Below are positions 62,299-64,000 of a DNA stretch of 64,000 nucleotides, one piece after another (the first letter of the stretch is position 1; every line of letters begins with the position of its first letter). Made by a program: the position numbers and the translations under genes. The stretch lies in the NCBI RefSeq assembly GCF_001514195.1, contig NZ_KQ948736.1, positions 62,001 through 126,000 of the forward strand, written 5' to 3'. This DNA comes from Streptomyces griseorubiginosus (lineage in GTDB: Bacteria; Actinomycetota; Actinomycetes; Streptomycetales; Streptomycetaceae). The notes below the pieces were generated by a model. The model saw only the letters and a list, made by a program, of their open reading frames with translations. It was not told the origin of the DNA and did not search any database.

Positions 62299-64000
62299 CT
62301 AGATCACGGCAGCCTCCGACACCTCGCCGTCGTGCGAGGCAGAGTCGTGCAAGGCGGAGTCGTGCGAGGCGGAGTCGTGCGAGGCGAACTGGGTCCGGTA
62401 CAGCTCCGCGTAGCGCCCGTCGAGGGCCAGCAGTGCCTCGTGCGTCCCCCGCTCCACGATCCGGCCGTCCTCGACCACCAGGATCTGGTCGGCCGCCCGG
62501 ACCGTGGACAGGCGGTGGGCGATCACGATCGCCGTCCTGCCCTCCAGCGCCTCAGTGAGCGCCTCCTGCACGGCCGCCTCGGAGGTGTTGTCCAGATGGG
62601 CGGTGGCCTCGTCCAGGATGACGACCCGCTGGCGGGCAAGGAGCAGCCGGGCGATGGTCATGCGCTGGCGTTCGCCGCCGGAGAGCCGGTAGCCGCGTTC
62701 GCCGACCACGGTGTCGAGGCCGTCGGGCAGGGACCGTACGAGGGCGTCGAGGCGGGAGCGGCGCAGGGCGTCCCACAGCTCGTCCTCGGTCGCCACGGGG
62801 CGGGCCAGCAGCAGGTTGGCCCGGACGGTGTCGTGGAAGAGGTGGCCGTCCTGGGTGACCATGCCGAGGGTCGCCCGCAGGGATCCCGCGGTCAGGTCGC
62901 GGACGTCGACCCCGCCGATGCGGACGGCACCCTCGTCGACGTCGTAGAGGCGCGGCAGCAGTTGGGCGACGGTCGACTTGCCGGCGCCTGACGAGCCGAC
63001 GAGCGCGACGGTCTGGCCGGGTTCGGCGCGGAAGGAGATCCCGTGCAGGACCTCGGCGCCGCCGCGGGTGTCGAGGGAGGCGACCTCCTCCAGTGAGGCC
63101 AGGGAGACCTTGTCGGCGGAGGGGTAGCCGAAGCGGACGTCGTCGAACTCGACGGCGACCGGGCCTTCGGGGACCTCGCGGGCGTCCGGCTTGTCCTCGA
63201 TCAGGGGCTTCAGGTCCAGCACCTCGAAGACCCGCTCGAAGCTGACCAGCGCGCTCATCACCTCGACCCGGGCGCCTGCCAGCGCGGTGAGCGGGGCGTA
63301 CATGCGGGTCAGCAGCAGCGCGAGGGAGACGACGGCGCCGGGTTCCAGGGTGCCGCGCAGGGCGAACCAGCCGCCGAGGCCGTAGACCAGGGCGAGGGCC
63401 AGTGCGGAGACCAGGGTGAGGGCGGTGATGAACACCGACTGGGCGGTGGCCGTGCGCACTCCGATGTCGGCCACCTGACGGGCGCGGGCCGCGAACTCCA
63501 CGGACTCCTGTTCGGGGCGGCCGAACAGTTTGACCAGGGTGGCGCCGGGTGCGGAGAAGCGCTCGGTCATCCGGGTGCCCATGGCCGCGTTCAGGGTGGC
63601 CGCCTCCCGCTGCATCCGGGCCATCCGGCTGCCCATGCGGCGGGCCGGGATCACGAACACGGGGAGCAGGGCGAGCGCGAGCAGGGTGATCTGCCAGGAC
63701 AGGGTGAGCATCACCACAAGGGTCAGCAGCAGGGTGACCAGGTTGCTGACCACGCCGGACAGGGTGTTGCTGAAGGCGCGCTGGGCGCCGATGACGTCGT
63801 TGTTGAGTCGGGAGACGAGCGCTCCCGTACGAGTGCGTGTGAAGAACGCGACCGGCATGCGCTGCACATGATCGAACACAGCCGTGCGCAGATCGAGGAT
63901 GAGCCCCTCCCCGAGCGAGGCCGACAGGCGCCGGGCGAGGATGCCGAGCGCCGCCTCGGCGACCGCGATCAGCGCGATCAGCAGGGCCAGACGTACGACC
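62299..64000 (-). CDS. ABC exporter, fused membrane and ATPase domains (5' end outside the window)
   Basis: The frame is open to the end of the window, so the N-terminus is missing; at least 567 residues are present. The membrane domain includes MPVAFFTRTRTGALVSRLNND and four or more helices. The ATPase has Walker A GSSGAGKSTVAQ, the Q-loop LGMVTQDGHLFHDT, signature LSGGERQRMTIARLLL and Walker B VVILDEATAH. This is an MsbA/LmrA-type lipid or drug exporter half-transporter. The C-terminal tail carries four 15-bp repeats. The substrate is unknown. It converges with the hemerythrin gene. Confidence 0.9.
   Translation of the reverse strand, partial: VVRLALLIALIAVAEAALGILARRLSASLGEGLILDLRTAVFDHVQRMPVAFFTRTRTGALVSRLNNDVIGAQRAFSNTLSGVVSNLVTLLLTLVVMLTLSWQITLLALALLPVFVIPARRMGSRMARMQREAATLNAAMGTRMTERFSAPGATLVKLFGRPEQESVEFAARARQVADIGVRTATAQSVFITALTLVSALALALVYGLGGWFALRGTLEPGAVVSLALLLTRMYAPLTALAGARVEVMSALVSFERVFEVLDLKPLIEDKPDAREVPEGPVAVEFDDVRFGYPSADKVSLASLEEVASLDTRGGAEVLHGISFRAEPGQTVALVGSSGAGKSTVAQLLPRLYDVDEGAVRIGGVDVRDLTAGSLRATLGMVTQDGHLFHDTVRANLLLARPVATEDELWDALRRSRLDALVRSLPDGLDTVVGERGYRLSGGERQRMTIARLLLARQRVVILDEATAHLDNTSEAAVQEALTEALEGRTAIVIAHRLSTVRAADQILVVEDGRIVERGTHEALLALDGRYAELYRTQFASHDSASHDSALHDSASHDGEVSEAAVI
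62329..62388. repeat. Four tandem 15-bp repeats in the ABC exporter tail
   Basis: Units of form GTCGTGCGAGGCGGA start at 62329, 62344, 62359 and 62374, with one or two differences each. They encode five-residue units such as HDSAS at the exporter's C-terminus and keep the frame. Confidence 0.9.

Overview
The window is high-GC DNA (roughly 70% or more by eye) with strong codon bias, dense gene packing, many GTG starts, GGAGG-type ribosome sites and families typical of filamentous actinobacteria: class F sortase, ECF sigma/ZAS anti-sigma pair, PAS-GAF-SpoIIE phosphatase, lipase maturation factor, Rpf-like protein, PucR regulator and GlgA/GlgC of actinobacterial type. It is almost certainly chromosomal Streptomyces or a close relative. 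No rRNA, tRNA, CRISPR array, insertion sequence or phage module was recognised. Protein assignments rest on motifs and remembered family sequences; no search was run.

Layout. 1-5 kb: cell-surface genes (proline-rich membrane protein, DUF4239 membrane protein, two related secreted Ig-like proteins, class F sortase, polysaccharide deacetylase). 5-10 kb: a universal stress protein; a 2-oxoglutarate oxygenase closely matching the Pseudomonas ethylene-forming enzyme, with a 22-bp perfect palindrome upstream; a broken amino-acid permease remnant; a hydrolase/MarR divergent pair with two operator-like repeats; and a CapA-type lipoprotein. 10-17 kb: ECF sigma factor, a conserved hypothetical, anti-sigma factor, Fpg/Nei glycosylase, SpoIIE-type phosphatase and lipase maturation factor. 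16.9-25.6 kb: a tightly overlapped eight-gene operon with a divergent GntR regulator, encoding CUT2 sugar import and the non-phosphorylating L-fucose pathway (aldose dehydrogenase, mutarotase, lactonase, L-fuconate dehydratase, 2-keto-3-deoxy-L-fuconate dehydrogenase).

25.6-45 kb: mostly single housekeeping or accessory genes: amidase, GNAT enzymes, SDRs (one with a zinc-ribbon extension), a wax ester synthase/DGAT, glgC and glgA, a FhuF-like [2Fe-2S] protein, a multispan transporter, an Rpf-LysM-M23 cell-wall hydrolase, 6-phosphogluconate dehydrogenase, a proline-rich small protein, a non-coding 41-bp tandem repeat array and panD. 43.3-52.4 kb: an accessory chaperone/redox operon, dnaK-grpE-dnaJ-cbpM-clpB-thioredoxin-ZnF-UBP-TrxR-like, transcribed leftward. 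It diverges from a PucR-type regulator whose linker carries five 30-bp tandem repeats. 54.5-64 kb: a UvrA paralogue, several conserved hypotheticals, a ferritin-like/hemerythrin pair and the 3' part of an ABC exporter that runs off the window.

The points that most deserve follow-up are the predicted ethylene-forming enzyme with its operator, the complete-looking fucose operon that lacks its last hydrolase, the second chaperone operon whose terminal flavoprotein has lost its redox cysteines, and a scatter of short tandem repeats (15, 30, 33 and 41 bp) in or beside genes.
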